Source: Eriocheir sinensis (lineage: Eukaryota; Arthropoda; Malacostraca; Decapoda; Varunidae). From it: a DNA stretch of 64,000 nucleotides. Below, piece by piece: positions 51,206 to 60,945 of the stretch; positions within the stretch are counted from its first letter, which is position 1; each line of letters opens with the position of its first letter. Below the pieces are notes generated by a model. That model had not been told where the DNA came from. It worked only from the letters and a program-made list of their open reading frames with translations, and did not search any database. The stretch is taken from positions 4,806,610 through 4,870,609 of the forward strand of contig NC_066518.1 of assembly GCF_024679095.1 (NCBI RefSeq), given 5' to 3'. The translations under genes were made by a program, and so were the position numbers.

Positions 51206-53416
51206 CTACATGAGGCGACCGAACAAGATTCGGGAGATCTTGTCTGCATCCATATACAAGGGCATGTACTCGACGGTGGGCAACTGTACTCCGTCCAGCG
51301 GCCCCGTGGTGGTGGCAGCGGCGGTAGGGGGCGGGCTGGTGCTGGTGTCGGTGGTAGTTGCGGTGGTGTCGGGGGTGGTGGTGGTGGTATCGGGGGTGGT
51401 GGTGGTATCGGGGGTGGTGGTGGTGGTATCGGGGGTGGTGGTGGTGGTGTCGGGGGTGGTGGGGGTGGTGTCGGGGGTGGTGGGGGTGTCGGCGGCAGTA
51501 GGGGTCGTGGTTGTGGTGGTGTCTGTTGGTGTCTGTGCGCCGTCGGTGGTGGTGGTGTCTGTTGGTGTCGGTGTGTCGATGGTGGTGTCTGTCGGTGTGT
51601 CGATGGTGGTGTCTGTCGGTGAGGCGGTGGTGGTGGTGTCTGTTGGTGTCGGTGTGTCGGTGGTGGTGGTGGTGTCTGTTGGTGTCGGTGTGTCGGTGGT
51701 GGTGGTGGTGTCTGTTGGTGTCGGTGAGTCGGTGGTGGTGGTGTATGTTGGTGTCGGTGTGTCGGTGGTGGTGGTGGTGTCTGTTGGTGTCGGTGAGTCG
51801 GTGGTGGTGGTGTCTGTTGGTGTCGGTGTGTCGGTGGTGGTGGTGGTGTCTGTTGGTGTCGGTGTGTCGGTGGTGGTGGTGTCTGTTGGTGTCGGTGTGT
51901 CGGTGGTGGTGGTGTCTGTTGGTGTCGGTGTGTCGGTGGTGGTGGTGTCTGTTGGTGTCGGTGTGTCGGTGGTGGTGGTGTCTGTTGGTGTCGGTGTGTC
52001 GGTGGTGGTGGTGTCTGTTGGTGTCGGTGTGTCGGTGGTGGTGGTGGTGTCTGTTGGTGTCGGTGAGTCGGTGGTGGTGGTGTCTGTTGGTGTCGGTGTG
52101 TCGGTGGTGGTGGTGGTGGTGTCTGTTGGTGTCGGTGAGTCAGTGGTGGTGGTGGTGTCTGTTGGTGTCGGTGAGTCGGTGGTGGTGTCTGTTGGTGTCG
52201 GTGAGTCGGTGGTGGTGGTGTCTGTTGGTGTCGGTGAGTCGGTGGTGGTGGTGTCTGTTGGTGTCGGTGTGTCGGTGGTGGTGGTGTCTGTTGGTGTCGG
52301 TGTGTCGGTGGTGGTGTCTGTTGGTGTCGGTGAGTCGGTGGTGGTGGTGTCTGTTGGTGTTGGTGTGTCGGTGGTGGTGGTGTCTGTTGGTGTCGGTGTG
52401 TCGGTGGTGGTGGTGTCTATTGGTGTCCTTGAGTCGGTGGTGGTGGTGTCTGTTGGTGTCGGTGTGTCGGTGGTGGTGGTGTCTGTTGGTGTCGGTGTGT
52501 CGGTGGTGGTGGTGTCTGTTGGTGTCGGTGTGTCGGTGGTGGTGGTGTCTGTTGGTGTCGGTGTGTCGGTGGTGGTGGTGTCTGTTGGTGTCGGTGAGTC
52601 GGTGGTGGTGGTGTCTGTTGGTGTCGGTGAGTCGGTGGTGGTGGTGGTGTCTGTTGGTGTCGGTGTGTCGGTGGTGGTGGTGTCTGTTGGTGTCGGTGTG
52701 TCGGTGGTGGTGGTGTCTGTTGGTGTCAGTGTGTCGGTGGTGGTGGTGTCTGTTGGTGTCGGTGTGTCGGTGGTGGTGGTGGTGTCTGTTGGTGTCGGTG
52801 TGTCGGTGGTGGTGGTGTCTGTTGGTGTCGGTGTGTCGGTGGTGGTGGTGTCTGTTGGTGTCGGTGAGTCGGTGGTGGTGGTGTCTGTTGGTGTCGGTGA
52901 GTCGGTGGTGGTGGTGTCTGTTGGTGTCGGTGTGTCGGTGGTGGTGGTGTCTGTTGGTGTCGGTGTGTCGGTGGTGGTGTCTGTTGGTGTCGGTGAGTCG
53001 GTGGTGGTGGTGTCTGTTGGTGTCGGTGTGTCGGTGGTGGTGGTGGTGTCTGTTGGTGTCGGTGTGTCGGTGGTGGTGGTGTCTGTTGGTGTCGGTGTGT
53101 CGGTGGTGGTGGTGTCTGTTGGTGTCGGTGTGTCGGTGGTGGTGGTGTCTGTTGGTGTCGGTGTGTCGGTGGTGGTGGTGGTGGTGTCTGTAGGTGTCGG
53201 TGAGTCGGTGGTGGTGGTGTCTGTTGGTGTCGGTGTGTCGGTGGTGGTGGTGTCTGTTGGTGTCGGTGTGTCGGTGGTGGTGGTGTCTGTTGGTGTCGGT
53301 GTGTCTGTAGGTGTTGTTTCCTGCATGTCCTCAGTGGTGTCCATGGTCCCAAACGCCCACTCCATGACATCCTTGCTCATGGACGCCTCAACAGAGTCCA
53401 TTAAGTCCACCAGCGT
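51206..53416 (-). CDS. Cystine-knot gene, last exon: Thr/Pro-rich mucin-like tail
   Basis: After TTTCTTTCAG it encodes a short helical segment ('LVDLMDSVEASMSKDVMEW'). Then about 55 units of 'DTPTPTDTTTT' (10-13 residues) follow, then looser TPDTTT repeats, then a unique end. The dense Thr is typical of O-glycosylated mucin stalks. Stop TAG at 51206-51208. Confidence 0.8.
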   Translation of the reverse strand, partial: TLVDLMDSVEASMSKDVMEWAFGTMDTTEDMQETTPTDTPTPTDTTTTDTPTPTDTTTTDTPTPTDTTTTDSPTPTDTTTTTTDTPTPTDTTTTDTPTPTDTTTTDTPTPTDTTTTDTPTPTDTTTTTDTPTPTDTTTTDSPTPTDTTTDTPTPTDTTTTDTPTPTDTTTTDSPTPTDTTTTDSPTPTDTTTTDTPTPTDTTTTDTPTPTDTTTTTDTPTPTDTTTTDTLTPTDTTTTDTPTPTDTTTTDTPTPTDTTTTTDSPTPTDTTTTDSPTPTDTTTTDTPTPTDTTTTDTPTPTDTTTTDTPTPTDTTTTDTPTPTDTTTTDSRTPIDTTTTDTPTPTDTTTTDTPTPTDTTTTDSPTPTDTTTDTPTPTDTTTTDTPTPTDTTTTDSPTPTDTTTTDSPTPTDTTTDSPTPTDTTTTTDSPTPTDTTTTTTDTPTPTDTTTTDSPTPTDTTTTTDTPTPTDTTTTDTPTPTDTTTTDTPTPTDTTTTDTPTPTDTTTTDTPTPTDTTTTDTPTPTDTTTTTDTPTPTDTTTTDSPTPTDTTTTTDTPTPTYTTTTDSPTPTDTTTTTDTPTPTDTTTTTDTPTPTDTTTTASPTDTTIDTPTDTTIDTPTPTDTTTTDGAQTPTDTTTTTTPTAADTPTTPDTTPTTPDTTTTTPDTTTTTPDTTTTPDTTTTTPDTTATTTDTSTSPPPTAAATTTGPLDGVQLPTVEYMPLYMDADKISRILFGRLM

Positions 53417-54639
53417 CTGAAAGAAATGATAGTTACTTTTCTCTCAATCGTGGCTCTGCTGTCCATATGTATCGTTGGGTCTTTTATTACTGTCAAGGAA
53501 AGAGGGCAAAGTCGAACTAAGATTTCAGAATAATGTCCGCAACATAGTTTTTTCTAAAGAGGTTAAAGGCAAGAAAAAAAATAAATAAAAACGAATGATT
53601 AGATGTAGCGCACTTTTTAGTACCATAATATCTAATACTGATATGGGTCTCCTTCACTGGTGCCACTACAGATTTTCAGAAAACTTAAAATTGCCTTTGA
53701 AAACTCGTAAAGAAAATATTATTAAAGGAAAGCAGCTTGCCAGTAACGGTACATTTTTCTCTTTGCTGAAAACGAGATACCCACTTGATAAATGCATCAA
53801 ATACTTTGGAATGGTATCAGTTCTCACCTTGGATGTGTTCATGATATGGTCCTTGAGGATGGTGGCGGCCCTCAGACTTGCCACCATGAGGCTCGCCAGA
53901 TGGCCTGTCTCTAGGGCAGCGGTCACGTTTTGCACCCTACACTGCGACGCCCCGGCAAACAGAGCCCCGGCCAGCAACGCCACATCCAGCTCCGCGGCAG
54001 TGCCCCCAGCCTGCCAGAAGGTGGACGGGAGCTCCTTTAGGATGTCGTTCATGTTACTGTACAACCCAGAAGAGACGCCGCACGAAGAGTCGGGCCAAGT
54101 TTGATTCAAGTAAAAATTTATTACGAGTAGCTGTGCTGTCTCTTGTGACTGCTGTGTTTCCCTCCGCTTTCTTGAGGCGACTGGTGGTAACGGCTGTCGC
54201 ACGTTCTTTTTGTAAGCTGACGATTCTGCAGCCTCCTGAAACATTTGGTGGAGAAAAGTTTTGTCTTCTTGATCGAGTGGAACTATTAGATCTTCAGCCG
54301 AGGCTAAGTGTTGCGTCTGAGGCTCTTGCTCCTTTCTCCCCGCCGTGTCGGGTGTCGCAGCACTTCGCCCTGCCCCACCGACCCCGTCAGTAGGTGATGT
54401 CAGGGCCGCTATCCCTCCCCTCCCCTCGTCAGCCTCAGGCACGAGGGTTGGTGGTGTGCTGGGCGTCTCCAGCTCGGACACAGCTATCCGCGCCTCAGAG
54501 CCTATGTCCCTGACGCGTCTCTGGGCCTCGCAGCGACACTGGCTCGGCACCAACACCCGGGCCAGCTGCAGGTGGTCCTCGTGGTGCTTGTTCTCCACGT
54601 ACATCTCTTGTAGCGTCATCTCCTGGAGAAGACGGATAG

Positions 54640-54703
<64 letters not shown>

Positions 54704-57700
54704 CACATGACACACTAAAGTATTCACCGCGCCGAGACGTATCGCTCTCCATCGGTGAGGCGGCGGTGCATCATTGATGGATGGCGGCGTCTCGGACACG
54801 TCAGACAAATGAGGTTACTAAGCACGGCGATAACGACCGAGGCGCCACAAAGATCTGCTGCTATCTTCCGTCACGTCATCGCCTCATTAACAGAAAAGGT
54901 TCCTTATATGTGATTTTCCCTTGGCCTGTTTCCTTTACCATAGACAAAGCGGAGCATTATTGAAAGGTGGCAATAGAGACGAGAGGGCAGATAGGGAAGG
55001 TTACACAAGTGTGGCATAACTTATTAAGGCAACGCAACATGCTGGTCCGAGGCTCCTACACGCTCATGTCACACTGCTCACTACTAAGCTACTTCTGCTG
55101 GACTCTGCCCCTTCACCATTCCAGGCAATGTACGTACACTTGCCAGTTTCACATGGAAATACTATTGACTGGTGCAAGCGAGAACCAAGGGTCGAGGTCA
55201 TCGGGTCATGGCTCAGATTTTAAGTCCTAGTATCTGAGGTCGATTCAAAATTACTTTCCGAAAAAAAAACCTAATTATGTATTCTTATTTGGATAATTAT
55301 CAAGGACGGTGGTTTGTGTAAATGTTGCAAAACGGGTAAAGTAAGAAACAATTTGGAGCTTATTACATGACGTTCTTAGAAAAAAAAAATAATAGATTCC
55401 CGTAAAACGAAAGGTGTACGTTTATTCCACATTAAGCCTCCGTCCGTGATCACTCACCTGCGTGCAGACGAAGGCCTCCAGGTGTGTGTGGGGCTCGTCC
55501 GTGAAGGCGCAGGTGGGGGCGTGGCAGGTACGGACAAGGACGGGCTGAACGTACCCCTCCTCCGGTTGTTGAGCCACCACCACGCTCTCCCCTGCAACAC
55601 CACCATCACCACCACCATCATTAGTACCGGAACCATCATCAACTTCACCACCAACATCACCACCATCACGCTTTCCCTTGCAACATCACCATCACCAGTA
55701 ACCCCTTTAATCACCACCACCACACTCTCTCCTATAACACCACCATCACCACCACCATCATTAGTACCGGAACCATCATCAACTTCACCACCACCATCAC
55801 CACCATCACGCTTTCCCTTGCAACATCACCATCACCAGTAACCCCTTTAACCACCACCACCACCACGCTCTCTCCTGTAACACCACCATCACCACTACCA
55901 TCATTAGTATCGGAAACATCATCAACTGTACCACCAATATCACCACCACCACCACCACCACGCTCTGTCCTGCAACACCACCAGTACCTCCTTAAACCAC
56001 CACCACCACCACGCTCTCCACTTCAACACCACTATCATCACCATTTCTCAGCTACCACCACCACCACCACCACCACCATCACCTCGCGACCCAAATATAG
56101 TATACAAATTACGTTCAATTAAAGTATTCTGTCAATGTTTCTTCGCCTGACGATTCCATATAGTACTCGTAGCTCCGTGAGAGGGGATACGCCTTTAGAT
56201 TTATTATTATTATTGTTCGTTATATATTATCGGTGTGTCTTCTGAGGCTCTGAAGATATCGTACAGCTGAATAATTCCCTCGCTCAAAGTTGCCAGATTG
56301 TTTTACTCAGCCTCTTATATTTACCGACGGTTTCGTGGACCCCAATAAGGAGATTCACTTATAATTATTGTTAAAATAGTTAATTCCTGATGTTTCTTGG
56401 CAATAGTTAGGCGTCAGAAACCGGTAAATACTATGCTCTGAGTACGACAATCTGGCAACGGTGGAGGGTAGTCACATATGGGGATGCGGCCGTAGACTTT
56501 TTTTGGAAGCTGCCAGTGAACTTTTTTTTACTGTAACGGAGGCAGCTCAAGGTCAAGAAAAGGAAATAGACTCGAGTGGCCAGAAGAGACGGTCAGTTTT
56601 GGTATACGTTGTCAATTTCAATCAAAAAACTTAATTAGGTTTCCTTCTCAAGTTTCTTTTTCGGTGAGGAAAGAAAAGCAAGGACAAGGGAAAGAATAAA
56701 AAAGACCTGCAACACATTATTCCCTTAAAGAATACAAAGGAGATGGAAAAGATGGCGCCACTATAAGCACCTGCCTGCGCCAATACGGGCTGGGGCCAAA
56801 AATAATGTGACAAAATTTAGTTTCATCAAGGAATTACTTACTGCATGGGTCGTGCAAAATAATGTATCGGCTTTATTTAAAATGCTAACGATTAAAGGAT
56901 CGAAGACGCCACACCAGCTGCTTGAGAGGTTATGAAGCCACTACGCAAGAGTTACCGCCGCAATGTTAAGAAATTACTTATCGCAAGCACTGTGGCGAGT
57001 GTCTATAATTTGTTCAGCAAGCTGGTGATTAAAAGTCGACGCGGTGCAATAGCTGCCTGTGGTTGTACGTATGACCACTAATATATCAGTCACTATTCAT
57101 GTGGCATTGAAAATTACTTTCATCATGAACTGTGCAAAAGTATACCAGTCTGATCCAGAATATTGGTGTTTGTAAGATTCAAGACGACGTAACAGGCAGC
57201 TCCTTCAGGTTATATAGGCGTTAGACTTTACTAAACTTCAAGAATTTACTCTAGGATCGATTGTGAAAAATATATTAGTATTATTTGCAACGGTGACGAT
57301 TAAATGACTGAAGGCTGATGGCAGTTTTATCTTAACGGTAAACTAGATAGAAGAAGGGGACAATAAGAAGAGGGTTAACATTTTACTCCCCCTTAAAAGA
57401 CGGGGATCTATCCTCCCAGGGGTGCTGCGTCCCTGCCCTACGATGAGCAGTTAGTTCAGCCCCTGATCTGGGCTGGGTGGGGTTGTTGTTTACACTCCCT
57501 CCCGCTATAAAATAATTCTCCGAGCCAAAAACAAGTGAAAAAAGTAGAGGTCGGGGTCGTGGCCTCGACCCCGATCCGGTCTTGTTGGGGGGCCGGACTG
57601 CCTACGGGACCCCTGCACTTTGAACGAGGAAGGGCCCCCTAGCCTCTCTGTGAGTACTTTGAGCGGTTGTACACGGCGGACCCTCCAAGTGGGCAGCTTC

Positions 57701-58558
57701 CGGTTGGTGGATTTCAGGTGGCGGACGCCGATCCACCCATCGACGATAGCCCACCCTCTCTTGACGAGGTCAGAGAGGCTGTGGTAAAGTTGCGGAGTGA
57801 TCTCCAAGTCCCTTGTGCTTCCTGTCTTACTCTATGGCTGTGAGACATGGACACTAAACGGGGACTTGGAGAGGCGGATTGATGCCTTTGGTAATAAATG
57901 TCTACGCACAATCATGGGATATCACTGGAACGACTGTGTCACACAAGTGACTACTCCGTGAGACTGATTTTGACCTGCTCATCGGGTTGTCTCTGTAAGA
58001 GACAATCCTGAATGGAGGAGGCCAAGGGAACGCCCACTGAGTTCGTGGCTTGAGCAAGTTGATAGATCCTGTCGGGAGGTACTCAGGATGGGAAAAGGGC
58101 CTGTATGGAGACTAGCCCGGAGGGACTCCGGGCATGGCGTCGTAGGGATGTTGAGGCGACGCGCCCCCCGGCGTATGCCCCCATTGATTGATTGATTAAA
58201 AAATGTATGATTATTATTTTCAATGGTGATAATTAAATGACTAAAGGTTGGTAGCAGTATACTTTTAATAGTAAACTAGAAAGACGAAGGGGATAAGAAG
58301 AAGAGGGCCACAACATTCTACTCCCTCTTCAGCTAAAGACTATAAATCATAACCCCCCAAACAAGTATAATCATAAAAACAAGTTATATTTCAGCTACAA
58401 GGTTACCGATCCCCATCAACACGAAAGTAATACACGTTCACGAGCGCACGCATTCACGATGACACAATGCAAAGAAAGGCTCATTGTTGCGACTGTGCCT
58501 CCATTGCGTCGCCTTGTAGCACCAGCCGGACTGAACCAGCTGGGCCCCTTGAGCTGGC

Positions 58559-58617
<59 letters not shown>

Positions 58618-59472
58618 AATTGCTTAAGTTCTTTCAGTAGTGAATGATGATTTAACTACTTCTCAATTTACGAACCCGGAGGAGAAAGGGACAAAGGTCG
58701 GTAGTCTCAGACGCTTCGGCCTCACACCATCTATTTCCAAGGTCCAAAAACGAGATTAATCCGGTTCTATCGAGTTGTTTTTTTACGTTCACGGTACAGT
58801 AGAAGGGTCAAACCACTACCAGGGTCATAAAACTACCCGTGGAAATGCCCCTTAATCCGGTTCTAAGGAGTTGTTTTTTACTGTCATGGTACAGCAGAAG
58901 GGTCAAACCACTACCAGGGTCATAAAACTACCCGTGGAAATGCCCCTTAATCCGGTTCTAATGAGTTGTATTTTTACTTTCATGGTTCAGCAGAAGGGTC
59001 AAACGTCTACCAGGGTCATAAAACTACCCGTGGAAATGCCCCTTAATCCGGTTCTAATGAGTTGTATTTTTACTTTCATGGTTCAGCAGAAGGGTCAAAC
59101 GTCTACCAGGGTCATAAAACTACCCGTGGAAATGCCCCTTAATCCGGTTCTAATGAGTTGTATTTTTACTTTCATGGTTCAGCAGAAGGGTCAAACGTCT
59201 ACCAGGGTCATAAAACTACCCGTGGAAATGCCCCAAATCCCTAAGAAAGACTTGCCAAATGTGTGCTTGGGCGCCGGAGTGTTAAATATCATGACCCAAA
59301 GTAATTTTCCTTGTCGGTTTTCCTCCGGCTGCAAATCCCGGGAAAAACAAGATGAAAGTTGCAAGGGAAAAGCGACCCTCGGTACACCCACCAAACACAA
59401 GGTCACTTTTCCCTGGCCACTTGTTTCTTGTTCTCCCTGCGATGTGTTGGTTGGCTTTCTTGCTGCAGACTA

Positions 59473-59522
<50 letters not shown>

Positions 59523-60905
59523 AAATAAATATATACCAGCTTTGTCCCTTGCGCCCCTTCTCCTCTGGGAACCTCAATTATTTTATTTTTGAGTTGGCGA
59601 GTTATGAAAAAAAGTAAAAAAAAAAACCACTGCCTTCGTTCTTTCCCTAGCTGCTTATCAATTTGTATTTTATTTTTTGAGTTTGTAGACGTATTTTGAA
59701 TGTAAATTATTACTGCTCGTTAATTTCAGTTGGGTCACGGAATGTGGTGGTGGTGGTGGCGGCTGAGTGGTTATTGTGATCGTATCGTGTTTCATAGGAC
59801 CACGTTCGAAACCACAGAGAAAAAAAAACTACCCCAAAGACTAACGGGAAGGTATGAAAGAAGACCGACAAGTTTAAAAAGGTTTAAAAGATGAAAAGTG
59901 ATGATGGAATACGAATAACAGGAGGTGGAGTGGGTGGTGGATGATGAGAAAGAGGCAGTGGAGGAGATGGAAGAGGTGGTGGAGAAGGGAGAGGTGGTTG
60001 ACCAGGTGGCAGACTGAAGGGTGGAGGAGGGGGAGGAAAGGGGTAAGGAAGGAGGAGGAGGAAGAAGATAAGGAGGAAGTGCAAGAAGAGTTCGTGGAAG
60101 AGAAGTTGGTGGTGGAGGAGGAGGAATGAGGAAAATACGAGACAAAAAGGAAAATGAGAAGATCAACTGATTTTTCAAAGGAGGAGGAAAGCGGCTCGGA
60201 AGAGAAAGGAAATGGAGGAGGAAGAGGGGGATGAGCGGGCCATGGAGGATTGTGAAAAGAGGAGGAGGAGGAGGAAGGAAAGAGAGGAGAAAAACACGAA
60301 ACGGAGTAAAGAAGGAAGAGGGAAAAAAAAGAAAGAAGGAGAAATAATGAGACTGAATAATTTAGCGGAAGATATACGTAAGAACAAGAAGAAAGAGGAA
60401 GAGAAAGGGAACAATGAATAACGAAAGGGAATAAGGAAGAATACAAAAGAAGAAAGTCAGGGAAATAAGAAGCAGGGATGATTTAGAGAGGAGAGGGAGA
60501 GGGAGGAGGATGACTAGAAGCAGGAAGAGGATAAAGAGGAGGAAGAGGAGGGAGACATGAAGGAAGGAAAACAGTAAGGAAAGACAAAAGAAAGACGGGA
60601 AATTATTGGCGTCTTGTTTGTGAGCGGTGGCGTGGAGAGACGAGGACTGACTGACTGACTGACCTTGAGAAGTGATGAGTGTAACTGGCAACTCCAGTCT
60701 CACGTCTTCTCCGCAGCAACAGCCGTCGGACCTGCACGCACACACACACACACACACGGGAAGAAAGGAAACGTTAGAATCTTAACTTGTGACTGACTGA
60801 CTTTCTCTTTCTCGATGATAAGACTTTTGGCATCAATCGATTAACATGTCTGTCTGTCTGTCTGTCTGTTTGCATGTCTTGCCTCTAGATTCACCCCCTG
60901 TCGTG

Positions 60906-60945
<40 letters not shown>

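Noticed and set aside
51210..53420. A 736-codon plus-strand open frame (Val/Gly/Ser repeats) and a second plus-strand frame rich in Trp/Cys
   Set aside because: Both are by-products of the triplet-based minisatellite. The minus strand has splice-supported exons, a sensible start and stop context and a polyadenylation signal.
58871..59473. A 200-codon repetitive open frame
   Set aside because: It follows the 96-bp tandem repeat, whose length is a multiple of three; it has no domain, splice sites or relation to the gene on the other strand.
59792..60446. Minus-strand frames rich in Ser/Phe/Leu/Pro and plus-strand frames rich in Glu/Lys/Arg
   Set aside because: They come from the purine/pyrimidine tract composition and have no splice or start context.
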